Assembly (NCBI RefSeq): GCF_040678635.1
Contig: NZ_JBFATZ010000007.1
Span: 248,001 to 312,000 of the forward strand
Reading direction: 5' to 3'
DNA: 64,000 nt
Source: Thermopolyspora sp040678635
Lineage (GTDB): Bacteria; Actinomycetota; Actinomycetes; Streptosporangiales; Streptosporangiaceae
Shown here: positions 27,601 through 35,129 of the stretch, piece by piece
How the letters are laid out: every line of letters starts with the position of its first letter
Position numbering within the stretch: the first letter of the stretch is position 1
Program-made: the position numbers and the translations under genes
Notes under the pieces: model-generated
The model's database searches: none
Seen by the model: only the letters and a program-made list of their open reading frames with translations
What the model was told of the DNA's origin: nothing

Positions 27601-27678
27601 CTGCTCGCGGCGACGGTCACCGCCGAGATCCTGCTGCGCGGCATCCGCGTGGAGCGGTTGCGCCAGGCTCCCGCCTGA
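24604..27678 (+). CDS. FtsX-like ABC permease, large duplicated form
   Basis: 1024-residue membrane protein. One helix near residues 35-55 is followed by a large extracellular domain (about 60-280), three to four helices (about 295-420), another helix group (about 430-540) with a second large outer domain, and a C-terminal three-helix FtsX domain (about 880-1010, ending IRVERLRQAPA). This is the fused MacB/FtsX layout with two FtsX units in one chain, typical of actinobacterial lipoprotein- or peptide-export systems. The cargo is unknown. It is translationally coupled to the second ATPase gene. Confidence 0.88.
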   Translation: MIAQVIAPLMARLCAAVAGLALGGGLTLRGLWERRWLSLLVLVVATVPVASAAAGPIFADAASTALGRGAVQDGAAVERRGWRLTSEGGQVAGSAAELAASAPFLLPPIDGMEIVGPESESLRSHLLIWQDGQCDHVVLIRGRCPAAGREIMVSEASGFRLGSTVRLNVLTEVPRTGGDRPRLARLRVVGVYRPGRADDPFWFGRVMFPQTAGFGQDRGDPLFTVPETARETRTPGNVPWTATAIVLIDPARFTAGGVAALEAAHALTQRLGPENLLVFSQIPDLLAELRAQGDGMGVPTLLVIAQLVALGWLLLYLTVRDLVTARGPEIALARLRGHGRLGVWRFGLAEPLVLLAAAFAAGLALAVRAAQFVADRMLPQAQAVTLTADAVLAGAAVPLGGVVAAAVAARAMAVRPITEEWRRTPRGRARGWVTDAIVLAVTGIGLFELLDGGVITQASGQRASSLAVPGLLAVAVALLACRAVPFLARRLFGLTRRAGGVGAFLALRQIARGPATAGSLIVLATAFGMASFAAAASATVSGNFERVARAHNGADSVLTINAESVGGAAGLAEAVARADPTGRGAAPVLVVPGPPKMIAMDPERFAHVANWDPAWAAAPLAELTAKLRVGAAPRIRFSGDRIRLRLRPVEVPENWRARLFLDLRVPGAPKGASLPLGAPDRRVAEWPLPRGCHTAPCELRAIRGDVSIFAPGEPASDNVRLDILATRVEVRNQGRWRVLDAGFTDPGRWRGTAEAGERGLTLSMAAYGGLRAEPATYPDPLPVLANGPLVKNFSPGLDQAYLVKGRPVAVTAALPGHDEVGTVVDLESADRVALSIDPRVSFQVWVAPGHLEAVRKGLAAQGIRTPEPRRVADLVAGYRTQAPGLALMLLLPATLAAAALALGRAVLALYTAARRRRYELSALGAAGARTSALRVALLLEQLITLVAGTVAGMLAGVVAARLALPYIPEFVRQPVTPPLIYEPALAPLAAVIGAALLAALLAATVTAEILLRGIRVERLRQAPA

Positions 27679-27761
27679 TCGCGGGGCGGGGAGAAGAGCG
27701 GGATCTCGGAGGCCCCGGGCACGCGTCAGGTACGCGTCGGGAAGACGGGGATGCGTCCCAG

Positions 27762-27962
27762 CGGCCGGGGTTCGGTGGGCGCGAAGGCGTACCGACCATG
27801 TGCTGCCCGAGGCCGGGCGGGCTGGTTGGCGCGCGGATGTCCATGCGAGCGGCGCCACGGGCCGGGGTTCGGTGGGCGTGAAGGCGTACCGACATGTGCT
27901 GCCCGAGGCCGGGCGGGTTGGTCGGCGCGCGGACGTCCATGCGAGCGGCGCCACGGGCCGGG
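27762..27962. repeat. 97-bp tandem duplication
   Basis: Two near-identical units of 97 and about 96-100 bp starting at GGCCGGGGTTCGG (27763 and 27860), differing by a one-base indel and a few substitutions. The 355-bp space (27679-28033) between the permease gene and hypB contains this and nothing else recognisable. Open frames here exist on both strands only because stops are rare in GC-rich repeats. Confidence 0.85.
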
Positions 27963-28033
27963 CGTGCGGGCACGCAAACTACCGCGCGAGTGCGGGGCCG
28001 TGGTGTTCGTCCGGTGCGTGCGGAACGCGGTGG

Positions 28034-28948
28034 TCAGGCGCCGTCCCGGGCGTGGGAGGCGACGGTGGTCAGCCAGGCGCACCATTCGTCCAGGCCGTGG
28101 CCGGTTCTGGCGCTGACCTCGATGGTGGCGGCGGAGGGGTTCACCGCGCGGAGGTTGGCGTAAAAGGCGTCGAGGTCGAAGTCGAGGTGGGGGAGCAGGT
28201 CGATTTTGTTGACGACGACCAGGTCCGCCGTGCGGAACATCACCGGGTATTTGAGGGGTTTCTCCTCGCCTTCGGTGATGGAGTAGACCATGGCGCGGGC
28301 GTGCTCGCCGACCACGAATTCGGCGGGGCACACGAGGTTTCCGACGTTTTCGATGACGACGAGGTCGAGTTCCTGCAAAGGCAGCCGGGGGAGCGCGGAA
28401 CGGACCATGGGGGCGTCGAGATGACACTCGCCGCCGAAGCCGTTTCCGGTGTTGACCAGGGCGATCGCGGCGCCGAACCCTTCGAGGCGGTCGGCGTCGA
28501 GGCTGGTTTCGATGTCGCCTTCGATGATGCCGATCCGGTGCTGGTCGTGCAGCCGGCGCAGGGTTTCGCGCAGCAGCGTGGTCTTTCCCGCGCCGGGCGA
28601 GGACATCAGGTTCACGACCGTGACCTCGGCGGCGTCGAAATCGGCGCGGTTGGCGTCGGCCGTCTGCTCGTTCTCGCCGAAAATGCGTTCCAGGACGCTG
28701 ACCCGTTCGGCTCCGGTCTCGTATCCGGAATGGTCGCCGATTTCCGCGCCGATATCGGCTCCGAGCGCGATGACCGAGGAAGGCGTCACCTTTCGGTCGT
28801 GGGCGAATTCGTGCCCGTGTCCGTGGCCGTGCTCTTCTCCGTGCCCGTGATCGTGCCCGTGATCGTGCCCGTGATCGTGTACGTGATCGTGTACGTGATC
28901 GTGCGGGTGGTCATGCGTGTGGTCGTCGTGCCGGTGGAAACGTCCCAT
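28034..28948 (-). CDS. hypB: Hydrogenase nickel incorporation GTPase HypB
   Basis: GTPase that, with HypA, delivers nickel to the hydrogenase large subunit. About 304 residues. The N-terminus is a long His/Asp run (residues 8-50, HDHxHDH type) likely to store or buffer Ni/Zn. The G domain has Walker A SSPGAGKTT, the metal-site Cys-His of GGECHLDAP and Cys of NLVCPAEF, and NKID for guanine recognition. ATG 28948 is preferred because GGAGG is 7 nt upstream; ATG 28954 overlaps the hypA stop (ATGA). It sits on the opposite strand from hydrogenase structural genes and the other hyp genes. Confidence 0.95.
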   Translation of the reverse strand: MGRFHRHDDHTHDHPHDHVHDHVHDHGHDHGHDHGHGEEHGHGHGHEFAHDRKVTPSSVIALGADIGAEIGDHSGYETGAERVSVLERIFGENEQTADANRADFDAAEVTVVNLMSSPGAGKTTLLRETLRRLHDQHRIGIIEGDIETSLDADRLEGFGAAIALVNTGNGFGGECHLDAPMVRSALPRLPLQELDLVVIENVGNLVCPAEFVVGEHARAMVYSITEGEEKPLKYPVMFRTADLVVVNKIDLLPHLDFDLDAFYANLRAVNPSAATIEVSARTGHGLDEWCAWLTTVASHARDGA

Positions 28949-28950
28949 GC

Positions 28951-29289
28951 TCATGCCTCCGCGAGTTCCAGCGAGGTGATCAGGAATTCCTCCCCCGCGA
29001 CGATCGTCACCCGCGTGCCTCCGCAGCCTCCGCAGCGGAGCACGGGCGCCGACAGCGTCTCGGTGTGGTCGCACTCGTCGCAGCGGATCCGCGCCGGGAT
29101 GCTCTCCACCTGCAGCTCCGCCCCGTCCAGCGGGGTGTCCTGGACGACCAGGGACCAGCAGTAGACGAGGGTGTCGGGGACGATCTGGCGCAGATGACCG
29201 ACGCGGACGTTCACCGTCCGCACCGGCCGGTCGCCGACGTGTTTGGCGACGATGCCGGCGATCGAGCGGCAGATCGACAGTTCGTGCAC
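28951..29289 (-). CDS. hypA: Hydrogenase maturation nickel/zinc protein HypA
   Basis: 112-residue nickel chaperone. The product begins MHELSI, whose His2 with the following residues is the nickel site, and carries the structural zinc site CDEC ... CGGC in the C-terminal half. GTG 29289 encodes Met1 and is preceded by GAGGGGG. The start is fixed by the requirement for His at position 2. The gene ends 3 nt before or overlapping hypB's start, forming a hypAB operon. Confidence 0.95.
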   Translation of the reverse strand: MHELSICRSIAGIVAKHVGDRPVRTVNVRVGHLRQIVPDTLVYCWSLVVQDTPLDGAELQVESIPARIRCDECDHTETLSAPVLRCGGCGGTRVTIVAGEEFLITSLELAEA

Positions 29290-29377
29290 GGCCGGCCCCC
29301 TCACGTCCTTGCGGGTGCGCGCCGACGTTACCTTGTGGGCCGCCGGATGTTCCACCCCGCCCCCTCCGCAAGGCGTG

Positions 29378-29437
29378 GCCATACCGGGGGCCATACCGGG
29401 GCCATACCGGGGGCCGTACCGGGGGCCGTACCGGGGC
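29378..29437. repeat. 12-13-bp tandem repeat, five copies
   Basis: Five copies of GGCCRTACCGGGG(G) lie between hypA and the AraC regulator gene, ending 1 bp from the latter's stop codon. The hypAB promoter must lie in or before this roughly 150-bp space. Confidence 0.85.
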
Positions 29438-29438
29438 G

Positions 29439-30515
29439 TCAGGGCGGCGAGCCGGAGCCGCGGCGCAGCGTGTCGGACGGCGACTCGCCCCACCGCTTGC
29501 GGTACAGGGTCGCGAAGTGGCTCAGGTGGGTGAAGCCCCAGTGCTCGGCGATCTGCGTGACGGTGACGCCGTCGGAGGGGATCGCGTCGAGGAGCTCCTC
29601 GCGGGCCCGCTCCAGCCGCCGGTCGCGCAGGTAGTTCATCGGCGTGGTGCCGAGCTCGGCCTGGAAGCCCTGCTGGATGGCGCGCACGCTCATGTTCGCG
29701 TGCCGCGCGATGTCCGCCATCGTGATCGACTCGGCGAGGTTGGCCTCGATGAAGTCGAGCGAGCGCCGCACGGCGGGCCGTACCGGCTTGACCTGGGGGC
29801 GGACGAGCTGCTCGTAGTAGTTGGACGGCTGCACGAACAGCAGGCTGCTCATGATCAGCTCTTCCAGCGGGCCGATGCCGAGGCCGCGCTGCACCAGCGA
29901 GCCGCTGTGGTAGATCTCGGTGTTGAGCAGCTGCAGCGCGCCGTTCCAGCGCACCGCCGTCTCGGTGATCAGGTCCATCTGGGGCTGGAAGACGATGGGC
30001 CGGGTCAGCGTACGGCCGAGCAGCCGGGTGAGGTAGCCGTTGAGCGCCTCCTCGCCGATCTGGATGATCAGTTGCGGCGAGTCGTGGTCGAAGCGCATCA
30101 CGATGTGCTGCCCCGGGCAGGTGACGATCGCCCGCGTGGTGTTCGCCTCGATGGTGCGGCCGTCGTCGTCGCACAGCGCCCGGCCGTTCATCGGCATGTG
30201 CACCCCCACGTACCGCCCGGCCGCGAAGAATTCCAGCGTGGCGGCCACGTGCAGATCCAGGTACAGCATCGACACGTCCCGCAGCCGAACCCCGTGCATG
30301 CTCGCCGCGAACCCCTTGGCCCCGAACCCCACCAGGGTGAGCCGGCACGGCGACAGCGCCTGCCCGATCAGCTCCGACGCCTCGTCCACGTCCTCGGTGT
30401 AGAAGATCTCGTGACTCTCCAGGGCGCGGGGGATGCCGCGCGAGCGGGCGCGGGGCCGCACCGGGTTGACCGTACGCCGGGCGTCGATGAAACCGAACTT
30501 GGCCAGGCGTGACAT
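29439..30515 (-). CDS. AraC family transcriptional regulator
   Basis: 358-residue regulator with an AraC-binding-like N-terminal domain (cupin-type strands, about 40-210) and the C-terminal pair of helix-turn-helices: ITMADIARHANMSVRAIQQGF and VTVTQIAEHWGFTHLSHFATLYRKRWG, ending in the family's FxxLYRxxxGxSPS signature. Overall form resembles FeaR-type regulators. ATG 30515 follows AAGGTGG. It is divergent from the hydrogenase structural operon (181 bp apart) and upstream of hypAB on the same strand, so it is the obvious candidate to control either unit. That link and its effector are inference. Confidence 0.88.
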   Translation of the reverse strand: MSRLAKFGFIDARRTVNPVRPRARSRGIPRALESHEIFYTEDVDEASELIGQALSPCRLTLVGFGAKGFAASMHGVRLRDVSMLYLDLHVAATLEFFAAGRYVGVHMPMNGRALCDDDGRTIEANTTRAIVTCPGQHIVMRFDHDSPQLIIQIGEEALNGYLTRLLGRTLTRPIVFQPQMDLITETAVRWNGALQLLNTEIYHSGSLVQRGLGIGPLEELIMSSLLFVQPSNYYEQLVRPQVKPVRPAVRRSLDFIEANLAESITMADIARHANMSVRAIQQGFQAELGTTPMNYLRDRRLERAREELLDAIPSDGVTVTQIAEHWGFTHLSHFATLYRKRWGESPSDTLRRGSGSPP

Positions 30516-30695
30516 GCGGCCGCCACCTTCCCGTGATCACATGATCTTCGCCCTGATGTCATCAACCGTTCGCAATCGTGACAGTATGTGCGTCCACGGG
30601 ATAGCCAGTGCGCGTAACACGTTCCTAACATTGGCGGACCCAGAAAGTCTTTGAGATTTTGCTCACTTTCACTGATCACCAGTCGGGAGGCGTCC

Positions 30696-31232
30696 GTGAC
30701 CCTGGACCCAACCCTCGTCGCGCCCTCCGCCGGAGACGCGGTCGTGGCCAAGCTCGAAGATCCACGGGTCGCGCAGGCGCTGTGCGACCTGCTGGAGCAC
30801 GCCGACCTGCTGGCCATCCTGGTGACCGGCCTGGACGGCATGGTACGCAGAGGCGACACCATCACCGGCGGCCTTGCCAAGACCGTGGGCGACCTGCGCG
30901 GCGCGATGGCCGCCGCCTCCCAGGACCGCGAGCCGGTGGACCTGGGGAAGCTGGCCGCGAGCCTGCGCACCCTGTCCGCCGCGATCAGCGAGGCGACGCC
31001 CGGCCTGGAGTCGCTGTTCCGCTCCGACCTGACCGACCCCCGCGCCGTCGCGGTCGCCTCGACGATGGCGCGTTCCATCATCGACGGCGCCGAGCACGCG
31101 AAGAACGAGCCGGCCAAGCCGATGGGCGTGTTCGCCCTGATGCGCACGCTCAAGGACGAGGACGTCGCCCGCGGCCTCAACTTCATGATCCACGTGGCCA
31201 AGGCGTTCGGCCGCCAGCTCAAGGACGTCTGA
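30696..31232 (+). CDS. DUF1641-like hydrogenase-linked protein
   Basis: 178-residue soluble, helix-rich protein with no catalytic motif. The central part (ALCDLLEHADLLAILVTGLDGMVRRGDTI) and the GVFALMRTLKDEDVARGLNFMIHVAKAFG end resemble DUF1641 proteins, which are often found beside hydrogenase or formate dehydrogenase genes. Function is unknown; a docking or assembly role is guessed. GTG 30696 has GGAGG 6 nt upstream, so it replaces the longer TTG-started frame. First gene of the rightward hydrogenase operon, 163 bp ahead of the small subunit. Confidence 0.75.
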   Translation: MTLDPTLVAPSAGDAVVAKLEDPRVAQALCDLLEHADLLAILVTGLDGMVRRGDTITGGLAKTVGDLRGAMAAASQDREPVDLGKLAASLRTLSAAISEATPGLESLFRSDLTDPRAVAVASTMARSIIDGAEHAKNEPAKPMGVFALMRTLKDEDVARGLNFMIHVAKAFGRQLKDV

Positions 31233-31395
31233 CCCCCGATGGGCGCGAGAACGCCGCGGCCACCTCACCCCATCCCACCCCACCCCGCGACCCGCGACGC
31301 TTAAGACCCCGATCAACGCATCGTCCGCACCACACCGGTACCACGACATCCGCCACGGCGGAGGCGGTACGGCGATCCGCCGGCAAGGAGTTCCC

Positions 31396-32367
31396 ATGTC
31401 ATCAGTGCTGTGGTTCCAAGGCGGGGCCTGCAGCGGCAACACGATGTCGTTCCTCAACGCCGAGGAGCCCAACGTCGTTGACCTGATCACCGATTTCGGC
31501 CTCGACCTGCTCTGGCACCCCTCGCTCGGCCTGGAACTGGGCGCGAACGCCCAGAAGCTGTTCCGCGACTGCGCCGAGGGCCGTCGGCCGCTGGACATCT
31601 TCGTCTTCGAGGGCACCGTCATCGAAGGCCCCGACGGCACCGGCCGCTACGACGTCTTCGCCGACCGCCCGATGAAGGACTGGGTCACCGACCTCGCCAA
31701 CGCCGCCGAGATCGTGGTGGCGATCGGCGACTGCGCCTGCTGGGGCGGCATCCCCGCGATGGACCCCAACCCGTCCGGCTCCACCGGCCTGCAGTTCCAC
31801 AAGCGCGAGCGCGGCGGCTTCCTCGGCCCCGACTTCCGCTCCAAGATGGGCCTGCCGGTGATCAACATTCCGGGCTGCCCGGCCCACCCGGACTGGATCA
31901 CCCAGGTCATCGTGGCCCTCGCCACCGGCCGCGCCGGCGACATCGCCCTGGACGAGCTGCACCGCCCGCAGACGTTCTTCAAGACCTTCACCCAGACCGG
32001 CTGCACCCGCGTACAGTTCTTCGAGTACAAGCAGTCCACGCCCTCGTTCGGCGACGGCACGCGTACCGGCTGCCTGTTCTACGAGTTCGGCTGCCGCGGC
32101 CCGATGACGCACTCGCCGTGCAACCGCATCCTGTGGAACCGCCAGTCGTCCAAGACCCGCGCCGGCATGCCCTGCATCGGCTGCACCGAGCCGGAGTTCC
32201 CCTTCTTCGACCTCGCGCCCGGCACCGTGTTCAAGACGCAGAAGGTCAGCGGCACGATCCCGAAGGAGATTCCCGAGGGCAGCGACCACCTCACCTACAT
32301 GGCCCACGCCGCCGCGGCGCAGATCGCCGCGCCGCAGTGGTCCAAGGAAGACATGTTCGTCGTCTGA
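31396..32367 (+). CDS. hhyS: [NiFe]-hydrogenase small subunit, group 1h (actinobacterial type)
   Basis: Electron-transfer subunit, 323 residues, expected to hold three Fe-S clusters. No Tat signal: the protein starts directly at the fold (MSSVLWFQGGACSGNT), so it stays in the cytoplasm. Cys12 is the first proximal ligand; the second position of the usual CxxC is Asn15, not Cys. Other Cys are in GDCACWGG (113, 115), NIPGCPAHP (161), TGCTRVQ, TGCLFYEFGC, HSPCNRI and MPCIGCTEP. The pattern matches the actinobacterial group 1h/5 subunits, whose known structure has a proximal cluster with a non-Cys ligand. AAGGAG lies 7 nt before ATG. Coupled to hhyL through a 181-bp gap. Confidence 0.95.
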   Translation: MSSVLWFQGGACSGNTMSFLNAEEPNVVDLITDFGLDLLWHPSLGLELGANAQKLFRDCAEGRRPLDIFVFEGTVIEGPDGTGRYDVFADRPMKDWVTDLANAAEIVVAIGDCACWGGIPAMDPNPSGSTGLQFHKRERGGFLGPDFRSKMGLPVINIPGCPAHPDWITQVIVALATGRAGDIALDELHRPQTFFKTFTQTGCTRVQFFEYKQSTPSFGDGTRTGCLFYEFGCRGPMTHSPCNRILWNRQSSKTRAGMPCIGCTEPEFPFFDLAPGTVFKTQKVSGTIPKEIPEGSDHLTYMAHAAAAQIAAPQWSKEDMFVV

Positions 32368-32548
32368 CACGCGGCCTCCAAGCACGCGGCTTCGGGCCAC
32401 CCGCCTTGACCGGACACGCGCCGCATCCGACACGCGTCCACAAGACACCCGACCCCCAGCCCCACCGGCCCGAACCGCGGCTTTGAGAACACGCGGCCGA
32501 AGACGTGAGACGGCGCGCCAACGCGCCGGATGAGAAAGGAACGCGTCG

Positions 32549-34156
32549 ATGACAGCGATCGACCTGTTCGTCAGCCCGCTGGGCCGGGTCGAGGGCGACC
32601 TCGACGTGCGGGTGACGATTGACGACGGCGTGGTCACCTCCGCCTGGACCGAGGCCGCGATGTTCCGCGGCTTCGAGATCATCCTGCGCGGCAAGGACCC
32701 GCAGGCCGGACTCATCGTCACCCCGCGCATCTGCGGCATCTGCGGCGGCAGCCACCTGTACAAGTCCGCGTACGCCCTCGACGTCGCCTGGCGTACCCAC
32801 ATGCCGCAGAACGCCACGCTGATCCGCAACATCTGCCAGGCGTGCGAGACCCTGCAGAGCATCCCGCGCTACTTCTACGCCCTGTTCGCCATCGACCTCA
32901 CCAACAAGAACTACGCCAAGTCCCCCCTGTACGAGGAGGCGGTGCGCCGCTTCGCCCCGTACACGGGCGCCAGCTACGGCCCCGGCGTGGTGCTGTCGAA
33001 CAAGCCCGTCGAGGTGTACGCGATCTTCGGCGGGCAGTGGCCGCACTCCAGCTTCATGGTCCCCGGCGGCGTCATGTGCGCCCCGACGCTCTCGGACGTC
33101 ACCCGCTCGATCGCGATCCTGGAGCACTGGAAGGACGAGTGGCTGGAGAAGCAGTGGCTCGGCTGCTCCATCGACCGCTGGCTGGAGAACCGCACCTGGG
33201 AGGACGTGCTCGCCTGGGTGGACGAGAACGAGTCGCACCGCAACAGCGACTGCGGGTTCTTCATCCGGTACGCCCTCGACATCGGCCTCGACAAGTACGG
33301 CGGCGGCGTCGGCAACTACCTGGCCAGCGGCACCTACTTCGAGCCGTCCCAGTACGAGAACCCCACCATCGAGCGCCGCAACGCCGCCCTGATCGGCCGC
33401 TCCGGCGTCTACGCGGGCGGCCAGTGGTACGAGTTCGACCAGGAGCGGATCCGCGAGGACATCACGCACTCGTTCTACTCCGGCGACAAGCCGCTGCACC
33501 CGTTCGAGGGCGAGACGCGGCCCATCGACCCCGAGGCCGGACGCGCCCAGGGCAAGTACAGCTGGGCCAAGTCGCCGCGCTACGACGTGCCGGGCATGGG
33601 CTACATTCCGCTGGAGACCGGGCCGCTCGCCCGCCGCATCGCCGCCGGGGCCCCCGGGGCCGCGCCGTACCAGGACGAGGACCCGCTGTTCGTCGACATC
33701 CTCGGGAAGATCGGTCCGTCGGTGCTGGTACGCCAGCTCGCCCGCATGCACGAGGCGCCCAAGTACTACAAATGGGTGCGAAACTGGCTTGACCAGATCG
33801 ACCTGCACGACAGCTTCTACACCAAGCCAATCGAGCACGCCTCCGGCCGCGGCTTCGGCTCGACGGAGGCGGCGCGCGGCTCGCTGTCGGACTGGATCGT
33901 CATCGAGGACGGCAAGATCGAGAACTATCAGGTGATCACTCCGACCGCGTGGAACATCGGCCCGCGCGACGGCGAGGGGGCGCTCGGCCCGATCGAGAGC
34001 GCGATGGTGGGCGCGCGAATCGTCGACCAGGAGGACCCGGTCGAGCTCGGCCACGTCGCCCGCAGCTTCGACTCCTGCCTGGTGTGCACGGTGCACGCCT
34101 ACGACGGGAAGACGGGACGCGAGCTGAGCAACTTCGTCATCAACGGGATGGTCTGA
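32549..34156 (+). CDS. hhyL: [NiFe]-hydrogenase large subunit, group 1h
   Basis: Catalytic subunit carrying the NiFe(CN)2CO site, 535 residues. L1 motif RICGICGGSH has Cys62 and Cys65; L2 motif DSCLVCTVHA has Cys510, Cys513 and His516, giving the four Ni ligands. The 19 residues after His516 form the C-terminal peptide removed by the maturation protease on Ni insertion. Ser in place of Pro in the L2 motif (DSC) is a mark of this group. AAAGGA precedes ATG. Enzymes of this group have high affinity for H2 and tolerate O2, allowing uptake of atmospheric hydrogen for energy during starvation or sporulation; that is family knowledge. Confidence 0.96.
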   Translation: MTAIDLFVSPLGRVEGDLDVRVTIDDGVVTSAWTEAAMFRGFEIILRGKDPQAGLIVTPRICGICGGSHLYKSAYALDVAWRTHMPQNATLIRNICQACETLQSIPRYFYALFAIDLTNKNYAKSPLYEEAVRRFAPYTGASYGPGVVLSNKPVEVYAIFGGQWPHSSFMVPGGVMCAPTLSDVTRSIAILEHWKDEWLEKQWLGCSIDRWLENRTWEDVLAWVDENESHRNSDCGFFIRYALDIGLDKYGGGVGNYLASGTYFEPSQYENPTIERRNAALIGRSGVYAGGQWYEFDQERIREDITHSFYSGDKPLHPFEGETRPIDPEAGRAQGKYSWAKSPRYDVPGMGYIPLETGPLARRIAAGAPGAAPYQDEDPLFVDILGKIGPSVLVRQLARMHEAPKYYKWVRNWLDQIDLHDSFYTKPIEHASGRGFGSTEAARGSLSDWIVIEDGKIENYQVITPTAWNIGPRDGEGALGPIESAMVGARIVDQEDPVELGHVARSFDSCLVCTVHAYDGKTGRELSNFVINGMV

Positions 34157-34196
34157 CGGCGGGCTTGAGGGAGGTGCCTTGAGGGAGGTGCATCGC

Positions 34197-35129
34197 ATGC
34201 CGCGGCTCCAGCGGGGACGCGAACCGGGCGAGCACGCGCCGGCCGCGACGTCTTCGGACGAGCGGCGGCCGGACGCCGCCGCGCCCGCCGCGCACGCGGG
34301 CGGCGCGGCGAGCGGCGGGGGCGTCGGGGGCGTCGGGGGCGCGTCCGGCACCCGGGTTCTCGTGGTGGGCTGCGGCAACCTGCTGCGCGGCGACGACGGG
34401 GTGGGGCCGATCCTCATCCGGCACCTGTGGGATCGCGGGATCCCGGAGGGCGCGCAGATCGTCGACGGCGGCACCGCGGGCATGGACGTCGCCTTCCGCA
34501 TGCGCGGCGCCGGCCGCGTCGTGCTGATCGACGCCGCCCGCACCGGCGCCGCGCCCGGGACCGTCTACCGCGTCCCGGGCCCCGCCGTCGCCGACCTTCC
34601 CCCGCTCTCCGGCCTGCACACCCACAGCTTCCGCTGGGACCACGCCCTCGCGTTCGCCGACTGGCTGCTCAAGGACGAATACCCGCAAGATGTCACGATC
34701 TTCCTCATCGAGATCGAGCGCGCCGACCCCGGGGCGGAGCTGTCCCCGGCGGTACGGCGCGGCATGGAGCAGGTGATCGCCCACATCGAGGCGGAGTTCC
34801 TGGCCCCCCTCGGCAACGCGGGGGCCGACCGCGGCGTCGAGTTCACCCCGGACGGCCGGCTGCGCTTGAGCGCCCGGCTCTCCACCCGCCACTTCCCCAC
34901 GGGCACCGCCACCGCGATCCGCAGAGGCTCCGAACTGTGGCTGATCCCCCGAACCACGCCCCGGCCGGGCGATCTGCCCCTCATCCCACGCCTGCCGTCC
35001 GGTGACCACGAGGTGCTGGTCCGCGACGTCCTCGACGACCTCACCCCCGTCGGCACCCGCCTCGCCACCTGGGACGACGCCCACACCGCCCTGCGCATCC
35101 CCCTCGACCCGGAAAGCTCCGCGCGATGA
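34197..35129 (+). CDS. Hydrogenase maturation protease with extra C-terminal domain
   Basis: 310-residue protein. The protease domain (about 50-195) has VGCGNLLRGDDGVGP with the metal-binding Asp, VVLIDAA with a second Asp and GLHTHSF with the His, the three Ni-sensing ligands of HyaD/HupD-type endopeptidases; it should clip the large subunit's C-terminal peptide. It is preceded by an Ala/Gly-rich 50-residue leader and followed by about 95 residues (from GVEFTPDGRLRLSARL) that I do not recognise and that ordinary proteases of 150-200 residues lack. ATG 34197 has GGGAGG 7 nt before; the leader DNA contains a 15-bp direct duplication around that site. Confidence 0.88.
   Translation: MPRLQRGREPGEHAPAATSSDERRPDAAAPAAHAGGAASGGGVGGVGGASGTRVLVVGCGNLLRGDDGVGPILIRHLWDRGIPEGAQIVDGGTAGMDVAFRMRGAGRVVLIDAARTGAAPGTVYRVPGPAVADLPPLSGLHTHSFRWDHALAFADWLLKDEYPQDVTIFLIEIERADPGAELSPAVRRGMEQVIAHIEAEFLAPLGNAGADRGVEFTPDGRLRLSARLSTRHFPTGTATAIRRGSELWLIPRTTPRPGDLPLIPRLPSGDHEVLVRDVLDDLTPVGTRLATWDDAHTALRIPLDPESSAR

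Noticed and set aside
23833..27954. 1373-residue minus-strand frame and 1161-residue plus-strand frame (24396-27881) over the ABC operon
   Set aside because: Both overlap three well supported ABC genes and consist of Arg/Pro/Ala-rich sequence with no conserved motif.
30533..30681. GTGATCAC (30533-30540) and CTGATCAC near 30672 as AraC operators
   Set aside because: TGATCA is a short palindrome likely by chance, and AraC sites are normally direct repeats. The region may hold the regulator's target but I cannot point to it.
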